DNA of 31,408 nucleotides, from positions 20,491 through 51,898 of the forward strand of contig CAJUFP010000024.1 of the NCBI GenBank assembly GCA_910585645.1. The letters run 5' to 3'. The position numbers were made by a program, and so were the translations under genes. Numbering within the stretch: position 1 is the stretch's first letter; each line of letters opens with the position of its first letter. This document shows, one piece after another, positions 1-7,494 of the stretch. The stretch is from an uncultured Hungatella sp. GTDB taxonomy: Bacteria; Bacillota; Clostridia; Lachnospirales; Lachnospiraceae. The notes beneath the pieces were generated by a model. That model did not search any database. It was not told the DNA's origin and worked only from the letters and a program-made list of their open reading frames with translations.

Positions 1-160
1 TCGCTTCATCTTTGCTTGGACTTTGCTGGATTGCGCTGCGCTTAATCTTCGCTCTTGGCTCGATTCCGCTTCGCTTCATCTTTGCTTGGACTTTGCTGGA
101 TTGCGCTGCGCTTAATCTTCGCTCTCGGCTCGATTCCGCTTCGCTCCATCTTTGCCTGGA
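1..160. repeat. 70-bp tandem repeat, about 2.3 copies
   Basis: Positions 1-70 and 71-140 are the same 70-base unit and differ at one base (56 versus 126). A third, partial copy runs from 141 to about 160 and then diverges. Inside the unit a shorter theme recurs (GCTCGATTCCGCTTCGCT and variants), and a decayed version appears again at about 197-225. The array begins at base 1, so it probably continues beyond the left edge. Open reading frames across it look like by-products of the repeat. Repeats of this kind occur between genes in Lachnospiraceae; function unknown. Confidence 0.9.
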
Positions 161-240
161 TTGAGAGGTGGTCGCGGCATCGACTCCGCAGTGCCGCTCA
201 ATTCCGCTACGCTCCATTTCGCTCACGGGCTTCGCCCTAT

Positions 241-305
241 GAAAAAAGGCAAGGAAAAAGCTGCTTACGTGCCAGCACGACGCATCTTTTTCCTTGCCTT
301 TTTTC
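241..305 (-). terminator. 20-bp perfect hairpin, probable bidirectional terminator
   Basis: Bases 241-260 (gaaaaaaggcaaggaaaaag) are exactly complementary to 286-305, with a 25-base loop that itself contains CGTGC/GCACG (268-272 and 275-279). The minus strand reads GCCTTTTTTC at the end of the stem, so it can stop transcripts of the LysM gene, whose stop codon lies about 45 bases upstream. The plus strand also ends in a T run, so it could work in both directions. The 10-mer TGCTTACGTG occurs in the loop (262-271) and again at 317-326. Confidence 0.8.
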
Positions 306-350
306 GCACTGCTCATTGCTTACGTGGACATTATACCACACCTCTCCCCC

Positions 351-1655
351 CTAAGGAAGAATCAATTTCTGACCGGATATTATTTTATCCGCGCTTTCTA
401 AATTATTCAACTCACATATTTCGTCTACTCTGTTTAAACTACTATACACTTCCAAGCATATACTATACAGTGTCTGCCCGTCTTGCACTACGTAGGTCTT
501 ATATTCTCCCTGGCCTCCTTGGACTGGCTGAGCTGATGCCGGGGTTGTTTCTTGTGTTGGTGTGTTTGGCGCGTTGTTTTCTTGGCTGCTTGGCTCTGCC
601 AGGCTGCCTTCCTGAGATTCGTTTCCATTTTCTTCTTGGACTGCCCCGCCTGTATTTTCGCCGGCTTGTCCTCCTGTGTTGCTGTCTACTGTGGTTGTCT
701 GCTCTTCTCCTGGATATGTAGGGGACATGGTTTCTGTTCCGATTGTAGGCGAGACTTTCCCCTGGGCTTCTTCTACCAGCAGTTCGTCGCCTTCGCCCAG
801 TTCACTGTAGTCCTTGTAATCTCCGTACAGCTCGTCCCCTGACATGGCTGCCACGTCCTCTTTTTCTTTTGCGGCTACAGGAAACGCGGAGGTCAGCACA
901 GATTCCATCTCTCTCATTTTCTCATAATTGTTAAACATCACCACGCCTCCTGCCAGCACCACGACTGACAGGGCGCTGCACAGGCTGCCCAGGACGCGGA
1001 TGGTTCCCCGTCTGGATACGGCCTGGATCTTGTTGTCTTCCATTCTCTGGCGGAAATCACGGATCACGGTGTCGCCGCTTCCTGACTCTACGCGGCGGGC
1101 GTCCTTGCGCAGGATCATGTAGTCCTGCATCATTTGGTTCCGCTCATAATAAATGCTGTATCCCCGCAGTTTATAAAATCCATCCTCAGATGTTATGTAA
1201 ACCGCTTCCTCCCCTTCCAGACCGGAGTTAAGGTACATCAGCTGATTTTTCCCGGCAAAATACTGTCCGTGTTCTTTCCAGTAATTCAAAGGACTCAGCG
1301 TGCTTCCCGGAACGCCGCACAGAAACCACCCTAAGATCACCCGCTTGGGGAACATCTGCTCCATGCCCTGGTAGGCTTTTTTCCAGGCAGGTTCCGTAAA
1401 GGCCACCTTTTCCCCGTTTTCGGTTACCTCTTCCATCTCCATGGCGCCGTCCACAAATAAATACGGCGTTCCGTCGTGTTCCTCCACATTGCCCAGCAGT
1501 ATCCCTACCCGCAGGTCTTGTCCGCCCCGCGGATAAAGCCGTTTCAGATACGTATTCACATAGTCTTCCAGATATAACCGGACAGACTGATCTCTTTCTC
1601 CTATCTGCCTGATATTTTTCGGCAGCTTCGGAAATGGATTATATAATTCTCCCAT
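351..1655 (-). CDS. LysM-domain single-pass membrane protein with MPN/JAB-like N-terminus
   Basis: This 434-residue protein has three parts. Residues about 40-175 follow the layout of an MPN/JAB1 fold (VGILLG strand, a GWFLCGVPG segment, then SPLNYWKEH), but the HxHP metal-binding motif of active members is replaced by CGVPG, so I infer a non-catalytic version. One membrane segment follows at about 220-243. A long Ser/Thr/Glu/Gln-rich, disordered stretch leads to a C-terminal LysM domain (about 386-434: YVVQDGQTLYSIC, ending GQKLILP) that binds peptidoglycan or chitin-like glycans. The N-terminus should be cytoplasmic and the LysM outside. It lies 68 bases downstream of yyaC and ends at a strong hairpin. 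The LysM and membrane calls are firm; the MPN relation is fold-pattern inference. Confidence 0.85.
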   Translation of the reverse strand: MGELYNPFPKLPKNIRQIGERDQSVRLYLEDYVNTYLKRLYPRGGQDLRVGILLGNVEEHDGTPYLFVDGAMEMEEVTENGEKVAFTEPAWKKAYQGMEQMFPKRVILGWFLCGVPGSTLSPLNYWKEHGQYFAGKNQLMYLNSGLEGEEAVYITSEDGFYKLRGYSIYYERNQMMQDYMILRKDARRVESGSGDTVIRDFRQRMEDNKIQAVSRRGTIRVLGSLCSALSVVVLAGGVVMFNNYEKMREMESVLTSAFPVAAKEKEDVAAMSGDELYGDYKDYSELGEGDELLVEEAQGKVSPTIGTETMSPTYPGEEQTTTVDSNTGGQAGENTGGAVQEENGNESQEGSLAEPSSQENNAPNTPTQETTPASAQPVQGGQGEYKTYVVQDGQTLYSICLEVYSSLNRVDEICELNNLESADKIISGQKLILP

Positions 1656-1723
1656 AGGCTCACCCCGCTATCATTCTTCATTACACTAAGACGAATCATA
1701 GCACGATTCCTATGCGAAAAATG

Positions 1724-2326
1724 TCAAACCAAGGCCATGGATTCCCATAATTTTTCGACAATGCACACGCTCTCGCTAATACACTCCGCCATCCTCATGA
1801 CCACGCTCAGCCGAATGCTCTGGAGCATCACCGGATCATAATCCCCGCAGCTGCTGACCACCCCTGTAATAAACAGATCGCCCACAGACCGCAGCTCCTT
1901 GCTGACCCCAAGCCCCGGCTTCAGAGACCCGCGGCCTACGGTAATACAGCCGATATGGTCATGCATGCCCACAGACGCGTCCACGGCGATCACCAGATGG
2001 TCCTGGTAATATTGCTCCACAATGCTAAGGGTATCCTCCAGATTCATGGCATGGACCGGTCGGTTCAGCGTCCCCAGAACCCGGATATGTTTCAGCTCCC
2101 GATCTTTTAGCTGGTATCCGATCAGCGGCCCCAGACTGTCGCCGGTAGAGCGGTCCGTGCCAATGCACAGAAGCAGCACCTTGTCCTTTCCGCTTTTGTC
2201 CAGCTCTTCCCGGATCATCATATACAGCCTGGCCGCCAGCTGGGCTGTCTCAAAATTTCGATTTGTATCATAATAATAAAGCTCCCTCTGACGAAAGGGA
2301 GCCATTCGTTTCCATACGCTCATCAA
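1724..2326 (-). CDS. yyaC: YyaC family spore protease-like protein (DUF1256)
   Basis: This 200-residue protein matches the YyaC/DUF1256 family, which is related to the germination protease GPR. Visible hallmarks are LLCIGTDRSTGDSLGPLIG (about 51-69), GTLNRPVHAMNL, IAVDASVG and VSSCGDYDPVMLQSIRLSVVMRMAE. Family members are about 190-210 residues, so it is full length. In Bacillus the gene belongs to the sporulation programme; its substrate is not clear. Its presence marks the organism as a spore former. The start follows AGGTGAGACATTG, and the ribosome site overlaps a 9-bp inverted repeat (2333-2369) that brackets a TATAAT box. Confidence 0.9.
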   Translation of the reverse strand: MMSVWKRMAPFRQRELYYYDTNRNFETAQLAARLYMMIREELDKSGKDKVLLLCIGTDRSTGDSLGPLIGYQLKDRELKHIRVLGTLNRPVHAMNLEDTLSIVEQYYQDHLVIAVDASVGMHDHIGCITVGRGSLKPGLGVSKELRSVGDLFITGVVSSCGDYDPVMLQSIRLSVVMRMAECISESVCIVEKLWESMALV

Positions 2327-2332
2327 TGTCTC

Positions 2333-2369
2333 ACCTGGTCTTTATTCTTAATCCTATTATAGACCAGGT
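2333..2369 (-). promoter_or_regulatory. Inverted repeat bracketing the yyaC -10 box
   Basis: ACCTGGTCT (2333-2341) and AGACCAGGT (2361-2369) are perfect 9-bp complements 19 bases apart. On the minus strand the upstream arm runs straight into TATAAT, and the downstream arm contains part of the yyaC ribosome site. There is no T run after it, so it is not a normal terminator. It could be an operator or a leader hairpin masking the ribosome site. A GCATA element 14 bases before GGTCTATAAT loosely resembles a forespore sigma promoter; that reading is weak. Confidence 0.5.
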
Positions 2370-2378
2370 TTGTCCTGT

Positions 2379-3470
2379 TTATGCGTGCTGTTTTTTATAT
2401 TGATCCATAGCCTCTGACAGATTGGCCGCAGTCCCATTTTCCACGATCTCCAATAACGCGTCCAAACGCTGAGGCTGTAAAAATTCCTTCTCCAGATAAG
2501 CCCCAAACTGGCTGGTGACAAACAGACTCTTATCTTTCAGCTCCCCCTCCAGGGTATGCAGCTCCCCTGCCTGGAACTCACAGGTCTCCTTCAACAAATC
2601 CAGTTTCTCCCTATTATTGGCGCTTATCTCATCCGCAATAATATTTCGGGTAACCGTCTCAAAAGTATTAAGAGCCTCCTTTTTCTTTGCCGCCGTCTCG
2701 GCCATCATCTGTTCGATCTGGGCAATCTCGTCATCGTGCTTCTCCAGATTATAGATAGCCTCGTTCTTATCCCTCCTGATCTCTCTGGTGATCTTCCGTA
2801 TCTTTTTTTCATTGGAATACATCTGGTTCCGTATCTGACGTCCCTCTTTAATGGTGTCAGAATATCTGTCCCTGGTCCGATTTCCCACCAAAACGTACAG
2901 CCCGCCAAATACAAGAACACATACAAAATAGATCAGCCCCAGATACAAAGGCTTCCTCTCCGGAATCAGGAGATAGCTTCCATAAGGGATCAAAAGGAAA
3001 CAGATCAGAAACACGGCCAGAAACACGGCAAACTCCGCCAGCCTTCTGGGCGCAAACAACCGGTAATACCAACTGCTCCTGCAAAAGGCCGGCACATGGT
3101 TCTGTTGAAACACGGTCTTTAACTGCAATTTCAGCTGCCGGTTCTGCTCCCGGATCGGCGCCGTCTCCTCCGAGATCCGCTCCTTTATCCCCTGACTCTT
3201 TGCTTTCTCCCTCCGGGACTTCGCCTTTCTAAGCCGCTCCTGGCCTCGGTTCAGTTCCTTATCATAACCAGACGCAAGGTCCGCTGCCCTCCGCTTTATG
3301 GTCTGGCTGATGTGGTCCGCCACTGCCTTCTCCTCCGCCTCCAGCTGCCGCCTGCTCTGGTTCAGCTGCTGGTTCAAAGCTCCCTCCCTCTGCTGCATCT
3401 CATTTAGCTCCGCCACCGCCTGTCTGGCTTCCCTCAAAAATGCTCCGTAATCAGTAATGGGCTGATCCAT
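2379..3470 (-). CDS. Unknown coiled-coil protein with two membrane segments
   Basis: I do not recognise this 363-residue protein. Residues about 15-120 are a charged Gln/Glu/Arg-rich coiled coil. Two membrane segments lie at about 145-170 and 174-196, separated by a short ERKP turn, so both long arms should face the cytoplasm. A second coiled coil fills about 205-310, and the C-terminal 50 residues look compact. The start is supported by AAGGAGG eight bases upstream. It sits between the PBECR4-like gene and yyaC on the same strand. The pattern suggests a membrane-anchored scaffold, but no function can be assigned. Confidence 0.75.
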   Translation of the reverse strand: MDQPITDYGAFLREARQAVAELNEMQQREGALNQQLNQSRRQLEAEEKAVADHISQTIKRRAADLASGYDKELNRGQERLRKAKSRREKAKSQGIKERISEETAPIREQNRQLKLQLKTVFQQNHVPAFCRSSWYYRLFAPRRLAEFAVFLAVFLICFLLIPYGSYLLIPERKPLYLGLIYFVCVLVFGGLYVLVGNRTRDRYSDTIKEGRQIRNQMYSNEKKIRKITREIRRDKNEAIYNLEKHDDEIAQIEQMMAETAAKKKEALNTFETVTRNIIADEISANNREKLDLLKETCEFQAGELHTLEGELKDKSLFVTSQFGAYLEKEFLQPQRLDALLEIVENGTAANLSEAMDQYKKQHA

Positions 3471-3553
3471 GTACGCTTCCTCCTTGGTTCTTTATACTGG
3501 TATCTAACCGATTTTCTGCTCTCTCCCCTTCTGTGCTGCAACTATCCGATAAA

Positions 3554-4198
3554 TTAGATTTCCCTGCCTCTACTTTCATAGAATCTGTCCGCAATAAGAT
3601 ACTGTATACTTTTCGGTATATTTTTATCTTTATCCTCAACAAGCAAATCCGTATACTTAGTATAACTGGCATCTTTAGAAAAAATGAAATCAACAATCTC
3701 ACCATCTGCGCTTTTCCTGACAGATGAATCCTCAACTCTTAAAGACCTCGGAAAAAACAGTCTTCTCTTGCCTTCGTCATGACTGCATACACCTTCGATA
3801 AGCCCTAATGTAAATTCGAGATTTGTAACACTTAATCTGTATGTAATGCTGACTGTCTCCATATCTTTCAGAATGCACACAATATCATTGGTTAACTCTG
3901 GCAGCCGCTTTAAACAGGGCAATTTTTTCTTTGCATTTGCAAAAGAATGCCTATCTGAAAAATAAAATTGATTGCTGGCAAGTTTTCCCTTTTTTGCGTC
4001 TTTATAAAACGCCCTTGCGGAAAGCTTTGTTTCCACTCCGGTAAGGTGTAAAAAATGGTCTATTGGAAAGGACACCTCAAAGTATTCCTCCCCATACACA
4101 TAAAGGAAATTTTTTCCTGCCAAACTGATGCTATATACCTTGGCAGCATCCAAAATCCCCTGCCTTATATCATTCTTTTTATCTGCTTTTGATGCCAT
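3554..4198 (-). CDS. Probable PBECR4-domain (barnase/EndoU/colicin/RelE-like RNase fold) protein
   Basis: This 214-residue protein resembles the PBECR4 family (phage-Barnase-EndoU-ColicinE5/D-RelE-like nuclease 4), defined from phage polyvalent proteins. The resemblance rests on GKNFLYVY (28-35), EVSF...FLHLTGV (41-55), LSARAFYK (59-66) and QFYFSDRHSFANAKKKL (77-93); I am working from memory of the family, not a search. Such domains are predicted RNases that can act as toxins. The start is preceded by AGAGGAGATTA, a good ribosome site. A 60-base sample of the gene (3901-3960) is about 38% GC, against about 55% in a sample of the next gene (3181-3240), which suggests transfer. It lies behind a long structured leader (4199-4465) with its own promoter. 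Catalytic residues cannot be named safely. Confidence 0.6.
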   Translation of the reverse strand: MASKADKKNDIRQGILDAAKVYSISLAGKNFLYVYGEEYFEVSFPIDHFLHLTGVETKLSARAFYKDAKKGKLASNQFYFSDRHSFANAKKKLPCLKRLPELTNDIVCILKDMETVSITYRLSVTNLEFTLGLIEGVCSHDEGKRRLFFPRSLRVEDSSVRKSADGEIVDFIFSKDASYTKYTDLLVEDKDKNIPKSIQYLIADRFYESRGREI

Positions 4199-4465
4199 TA
4201 ATCTCCTCTAACATAAAGAGAGGGGTGTCCTTACACCCCCCTGTTTGTACTTATAATAAGAGTTTTATGCTGGTTGTCAGCCTTGGTACCCAGTTAAGAT
4301 ACCTATTACGGCGCAGGAATCATTAAGTCCCCTGCGTGGACTACAGTTTCATTCAAACTGCCAGACCCAATGCCCAGTCAAGGCATCTGATGAGATGGAA
4401 AATTAACCTGCTCCATCTGCAGCACAACTTTTTACGATGCTCTTTCATCGTGGCATTACTGCCTT
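4199..4465 (-). ncRNA. Hairpin-rich leader or small RNA upstream of the PBECR4-like gene
   Basis: This 267-base stretch has no credible gene on either strand but holds a run of short perfect hairpins: GGCA/TGCC with a GNRA-type loop (4452-4463), CGATG/CATCG (4435-4450), GATGGA/TCCATC (4394-4417), CAGTTT/AAACTG (4344-4360), and a final GGGGTGT/ACACCCC stem (4222-4239) followed on the minus strand by CTCTCTTT, a weak terminator just before the ribosome site. A promoter precedes it. I could not match it to a known riboswitch, T-box, 6S or SRP RNA. A short minus-strand frame reading LNETVVHAGDLMIPAP then stop (about 4309-4357) might be a gene remnant instead. Confidence 0.4.
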
Positions 4466-4471
4466 ACTTAT

Positions 4472-4499
4472 ATTATACTCAATCCAGTGAAAAAATCAA
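4472..4499 (-). promoter_or_regulatory. Promoter for the PBECR4 leader
   Basis: On the minus strand TTGATT (4494-4499) and TATAAT (4472-4477) are 16 bases apart. The promoter starts 8 bases beyond the stop side of the small gene at 4507, so the leader and nuclease-like gene can be transcribed alone. Confidence 0.65.
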
Positions 4500-4506
4500 C
4501 ATTTTT

Positions 4507-4773
4507 TCACTCCTCAATCACCTGGATCTCCAAAAAATCAAACTCAATATGCTCAATAAAATTATCCTGCCGAAACCTCGTCTTCGCATGAATCTGAAAA
4601 TCCCGCACATTGGCATCCAGCCATATAGGCTTCCCCAAATCAAAGTAATAGCACAGCTCTTCCAGAGCCTGAAACACCATCTGGGTGCGGCTCAAACTAT
4701 AATCCCCGATACAGACGGTCGTATCATCCACCAGACGGTTATCCTTCCACAATTTCCCCCACATCCGAAACAT
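4507..4773 (-). CDS. Small conserved hypothetical protein
   Basis: This 88-residue soluble protein starts MFRMWGKLWKDNRL and contains ALEELCYYFDLGKPIWLD and TRFRQDNFIEHIEFDFLEIQVIEE. Similar short proteins are, as I recall, common in Lachnospiraceae genomes, without known function. The fold should be alpha/beta, with one amphipathic helix in the middle. A GGAGGGAGG ribosome site and a good promoter (TTTACA, 17 bases, TATACT) support it as a real single-gene unit. It lies between the pgi terminator and the PBECR4 leader promoter. Confidence 0.75.
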   Translation of the reverse strand: MFRMWGKLWKDNRLVDDTTVCIGDYSLSRTQMVFQALEELCYYFDLGKPIWLDANVRDFQIHAKTRFRQDNFIEHIEFDFLEIQVIEE

Positions 4774-4832
4774 CCCTGTCCTCCCTCCCAGTCTGCTAAT
4801 CTGCCAATGGACCTCGGCACTGTATAACCCTT

Positions 4833-4861
4833 AGTATACCGGATTTACAATCCCCTGTAAA
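4833..4861 (-). promoter_or_regulatory. Promoter of the small gene at 4507-4773
   Basis: The minus strand carries TTTACA (4856-4861) and TATACT (4833-4838) with a 17-base spacer. It lies directly downstream of the pgi terminator, so the small gene is its own unit. Confidence 0.7.
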
Positions 4862-4873
4862 GACAGGCCAATC

Positions 4874-4912
4874 AAAAAAATCCCCGGCTCCCTTCCAGGG
4901 AACCGGGAATCT
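4874..4912 (-). terminator. Terminator of pgi
   Basis: The minus strand forms TTCCCGGTTCCCTGG paired with a GGGAGCCGGGGA arm and is followed by seven T residues. It begins a few bases after the pgi stop codon. This is a classic Rho-independent terminator. Confidence 0.9.
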
Positions 4913-4919
4913 CTACCAT

Positions 4920-6269
4920 CTACAGTCTCTTAAGCAGCGCCTCTCTCTCCGCCTCATAGCCCGGCTTCCCAAGAAGGGCAAACATATTCTTCTTATAGCT
5001 CTCCACGCCCGGCTGGTTAAACGGATTCACACCCAGCAGATATCCGCTGATGCCGCAGGCAAACTCAAAGAAATAGAACAGCTGTCCCAGACAGTACGCG
5101 TCCTGAGCCGGAATATTCACCTTAAGGTTGGGAACCTGTCCGTCCGTGTGAGCCAGGATCGTCCCGTTCATGGCGCTCTTATTTACAAAATCAACCGTCT
5201 TCCCGGCCAGATAATTCATGCCGTCCGTGTCAACCTCTTCCTCCTTCAGCACAACCTCAGCAGAAGAATCCTCGATCTCCAGAACCGTCTCAAACATGAT
5301 CCGGGCGCCGTCCTGAATAAACTGTCCCATAGAATGCAGGTCTGTGGTCAGATCCACCGCTGCCGGGAAGATCCCCTTCTGGTCCTTGCCCTCGCTCTCG
5401 CCGTACAGCTGTTTCCACCACTCAGATACATAGTGAAGACTTGGCTCATAGTTTGCCACGATCTCCACGGATTTCCCCTTTCTCAGCAGAATATTGCGGA
5501 TGGACGCATAGAGCAGAGCCGGGTTCTCCTCATAGGGGGTATCCAGGGCTTTCTTCCTTCCATAAGCCGCGCCCTCCATCAGCTTGTCAATATCCACGCC
5601 GCTGACCGCGATCGGAAGCAGACCCACTGCCGTCAAAACAGAGAACCGTCCTCCCACGTCGTCGGGAACCACAAAGCTCTCATACCCTTCCTGATTCGCA
5701 AGATTCTTAAGGGCGCCCTTAGCCTTATCCGTGGTGGCGTAAATCCTCTTATTGGCCTCTTCCTTGCCATACTTCTCAATCAGCATCTCCTTAAACACGC
5801 GGAACGCGATAGCCGGCTCCGTCGTCGTGCCGGATTTGGAGATGATATTAATCGAAAAATCCTTGCCCTTCAAAACATCCTGAAGATCCCTGATATACTT
5901 GCTGCTGATGCTGTTTCCCACAAAATAAATCTCCGGAGTCTTACGCTCCTCCTTGCCCAAAACATTATAAAAACTGTGAGTCAAAAACTCAATGGCAGCT
6001 CTGGCTCCCAGATAAGAACCGCCGATACCGATCACCAGAAGGACGTCGGAGTCACCCTGGATTTTAGCGGCCGCTTTTTTGATTCTGTCAAACTCCTCTT
6101 TGTCATAGTCAACCGGAAGGTCAATCCACCCAAGAAAATCATTTCCCGCGCCGCTCTTTGCAAGCAGCACTTCCTTTGCGCACATCACGGGCGCTTTCAT
6201 GTTCTTTACTTCCTCTGCTGAAATAAAGCCGGCTGCCTTGGAATAATCAAATGTCACTTCTCTTCCCAT
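4920..6269 (-). CDS. pgi: Glucose-6-phosphate isomerase
   Basis: The enzyme converts glucose 6-phosphate and fructose 6-phosphate in glycolysis and gluconeogenesis, in the cytoplasm. At 449 residues it is the short Firmicute-type form. Visible motifs are IGIGGSYLGARAAIEFL, NIISKSGTTTEPAIAF (phosphate-binding serine/threonine cluster), VPDDVGGRFSVLTAVGLLP (PGI signature 1) and NPFNQPGVESYKKNMFALLG with the late lysine. The start follows GGAGAGGAACACA. It has its own extended -10 promoter (6340-6348) and terminator (4874-4912), so it is a single-gene unit. Confidence 0.97.
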   Translation of the reverse strand: MGREVTFDYSKAAGFISAEEVKNMKAPVMCAKEVLLAKSGAGNDFLGWIDLPVDYDKEEFDRIKKAAAKIQGDSDVLLVIGIGGSYLGARAAIEFLTHSFYNVLGKEERKTPEIYFVGNSISSKYIRDLQDVLKGKDFSINIISKSGTTTEPAIAFRVFKEMLIEKYGKEEANKRIYATTDKAKGALKNLANQEGYESFVVPDDVGGRFSVLTAVGLLPIAVSGVDIDKLMEGAAYGRKKALDTPYEENPALLYASIRNILLRKGKSVEIVANYEPSLHYVSEWWKQLYGESEGKDQKGIFPAAVDLTTDLHSMGQFIQDGARIMFETVLEIEDSSAEVVLKEEEVDTDGMNYLAGKTVDFVNKSAMNGTILAHTDGQVPNLKVNIPAQDAYCLGQLFYFFEFACGISGYLLGVNPFNQPGVESYKKNMFALLGKPGYEAEREALLKRL

Positions 6270-6339
6270 TGTGTTCCTCTCCTTTTCCTTTTCTGGTATT
6301 CATGTAATATGTACACCCCCGCATATCCGGGCTTTCCTT

Positions 6340-6348
6340 ATTATACCA
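6340..6348 (-). promoter_or_regulatory. Extended -10 promoter of pgi
   Basis: The minus strand reads TGGTATAAT, an extended -10 box. No convincing -35 box lies 16-18 bases upstream, which fits an extended -10 promoter. The transcript would have a leader of about 65 bases with a small CCCG/CGGG hairpin. Confidence 0.6.
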
Positions 6349-6422
6349 CAATCCCCCCCGATTAGCGATACAATTCCCGCAAATTCCCTATAATTTTTGA
6401 CAAATACATTAGCCCGCAGCCC

Positions 6423-7451
6423 TTACACCAGATACTGTTTCAAGATCTGCCCCACCAACTCCAGTTCATCCGGTGACAGATCCTTGATCCACTCCCCGTC
6501 CGCCTGACTCCTCTCCCTGCTGGCGGCAATCTGCTCCAGACTGTTTTTCAGATAATCCACATCCCGCCGGCTCTTTTCCTCCGGCTTATCATCCCCCATA
6601 TCCGCTCCCTTCTTTCCCACGCGTCCGGCCCGACGCTGGCTGCGCATGGCGCTCTCCTCCCCACGCTCGGGCCGAACGCCGTTCTTCCCCGGGCGCTCCG
6701 CCGGCTGGGCTTGTCCGCCCTTCTTGGCATATTCCCCCTGGCTAAGGCTTGCCAGGTCCTGCCCCTTAAAATCCTGGTCCTCCTGATCCTCACCGTCCTG
6801 GCCCTGGCGGGCAGATACCCTGGCTGCTCCGTCCCGGCCCCTTCTGTCCAAAGCCCGGGCCGAATCCCGGTTTCCCAAACTGCCTGTCCCTTTCCCTCCG
6901 TCTCGCCTCCCGTCATCCGAGGCCGCCGCCGTCTCCCTCACCAGACGATTAAACAGAGAATTTTCCATATAATCCTGGAGGGCATTTAAAAGCTGCTGCT
7001 TCCGCTCGCCCAGGTTCGCCCAGTAGTCCGCAACCATGGTCCCCAGCCCGGCCAGGATTCCCACAGAACTGTAAAGCACTATGTAATAGCTGTCGCACCG
7101 ATACCAATACGCCCCAAAAGACGCCGCCCCTCCCAGCAGAAAACACAGGATGGTCATCTGTCCCCCCAGGCTCCCCCAGCCGCTTAACGACACACCCAAA
7201 AACCGGTAATTGGTCAGCTGCTTCTCCAGGTACACCCTGCTGTTGTGGATACCCTGATTTAATCGGTACGTATTTTCCGTTTTCTGCTTCAAATCCCGCA
7301 GATAGCGGTTTTTGGTCAGCGTCATATTGTCCGTTTCCTTCATCAATCTTTTGTACAGGTTCCGCGCCACCAGCCTGCTAAGCAGTCCCAGGCCGCACAC
7401 AGCTGCCAGCACGTACAAAGCTTTTCCTGTTTCTAAAAATTCCAACATCAT
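6423..7451 (-). CDS. Unknown membrane protein with disordered charged linker
   Basis: The start is placed at 7451, because AAGGGGAG, the ribosome site, lies inside the longer frame that opens at 7472; this gives 342 residues. One membrane segment lies near residues 9-25, then a helical stretch, then two more at about 98-115 and 122-140. From about 175 to 290 the chain is low-complexity and rich in Gly, Arg, Asp, Glu and Gln (for example GQDGEDQEDQDFKGQD). A compact C-terminus (SPDELELVGQILKQYLV) follows. I do not recognise it; similar membrane proteins occur in Lachnospiraceae. It may be co-transcribed into pgi, since no terminator separates them. Confidence 0.7.
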   Translation of the reverse strand: MMLEFLETGKALYVLAAVCGLGLLSRLVARNLYKRLMKETDNMTLTKNRYLRDLKQKTENTYRLNQGIHNSRVYLEKQLTNYRFLGVSLSGWGSLGGQMTILCFLLGGAASFGAYWYRCDSYYIVLYSSVGILAGLGTMVADYWANLGERKQQLLNALQDYMENSLFNRLVRETAAASDDGRRDGGKGTGSLGNRDSARALDRRGRDGAARVSARQGQDGEDQEDQDFKGQDLASLSQGEYAKKGGQAQPAERPGKNGVRPERGEESAMRSQRRAGRVGKKGADMGDDKPEEKSRRDVDYLKNSLEQIAASRERSQADGEWIKDLSPDELELVGQILKQYLV

Positions 7452-7494
7452 AAAAAGCTCCCCTTTCTTCACAAAATGATTTTCAACGGTTTTT

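Noticed and set aside
1..160. CRISPR array from the repeated 70-base unit
   Set aside because: The copies touch directly, with no unique spacers, and the unit is longer than a CRISPR repeat.
152..721. Plus-strand open frame over the repeat and the end of the LysM gene
   Set aside because: It is antisense to the LysM gene, has no ribosome site, and reads as Leu/Cys-rich shadow sequence.
1695..1727. Promoter for the LysM gene (TTGACA and TATGAT)
   Set aside because: The boxes are 21 bases apart, too far for a normal promoter; the gene may be read from yyaC.
4199..4465. T-box or c-di-GMP riboswitch
   Set aside because: GGGTACC and CACGCAGGGGAC looked suggestive, but the conserved T-box core and the GEMM fold are missing, and the downstream gene does not fit.
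4465..4500. Shared regulation with murG, because both promoters contain AGTATAATATAAGTA
   Set aside because: The match is mostly the -10 box and A+T-rich bases around it and is likely chance.
4336..4827. Plus-strand open frame of 163 residues
   Set aside because: It covers the leader and is antisense to the small gene at 4507-4773, which has a proper promoter and ribosome site.
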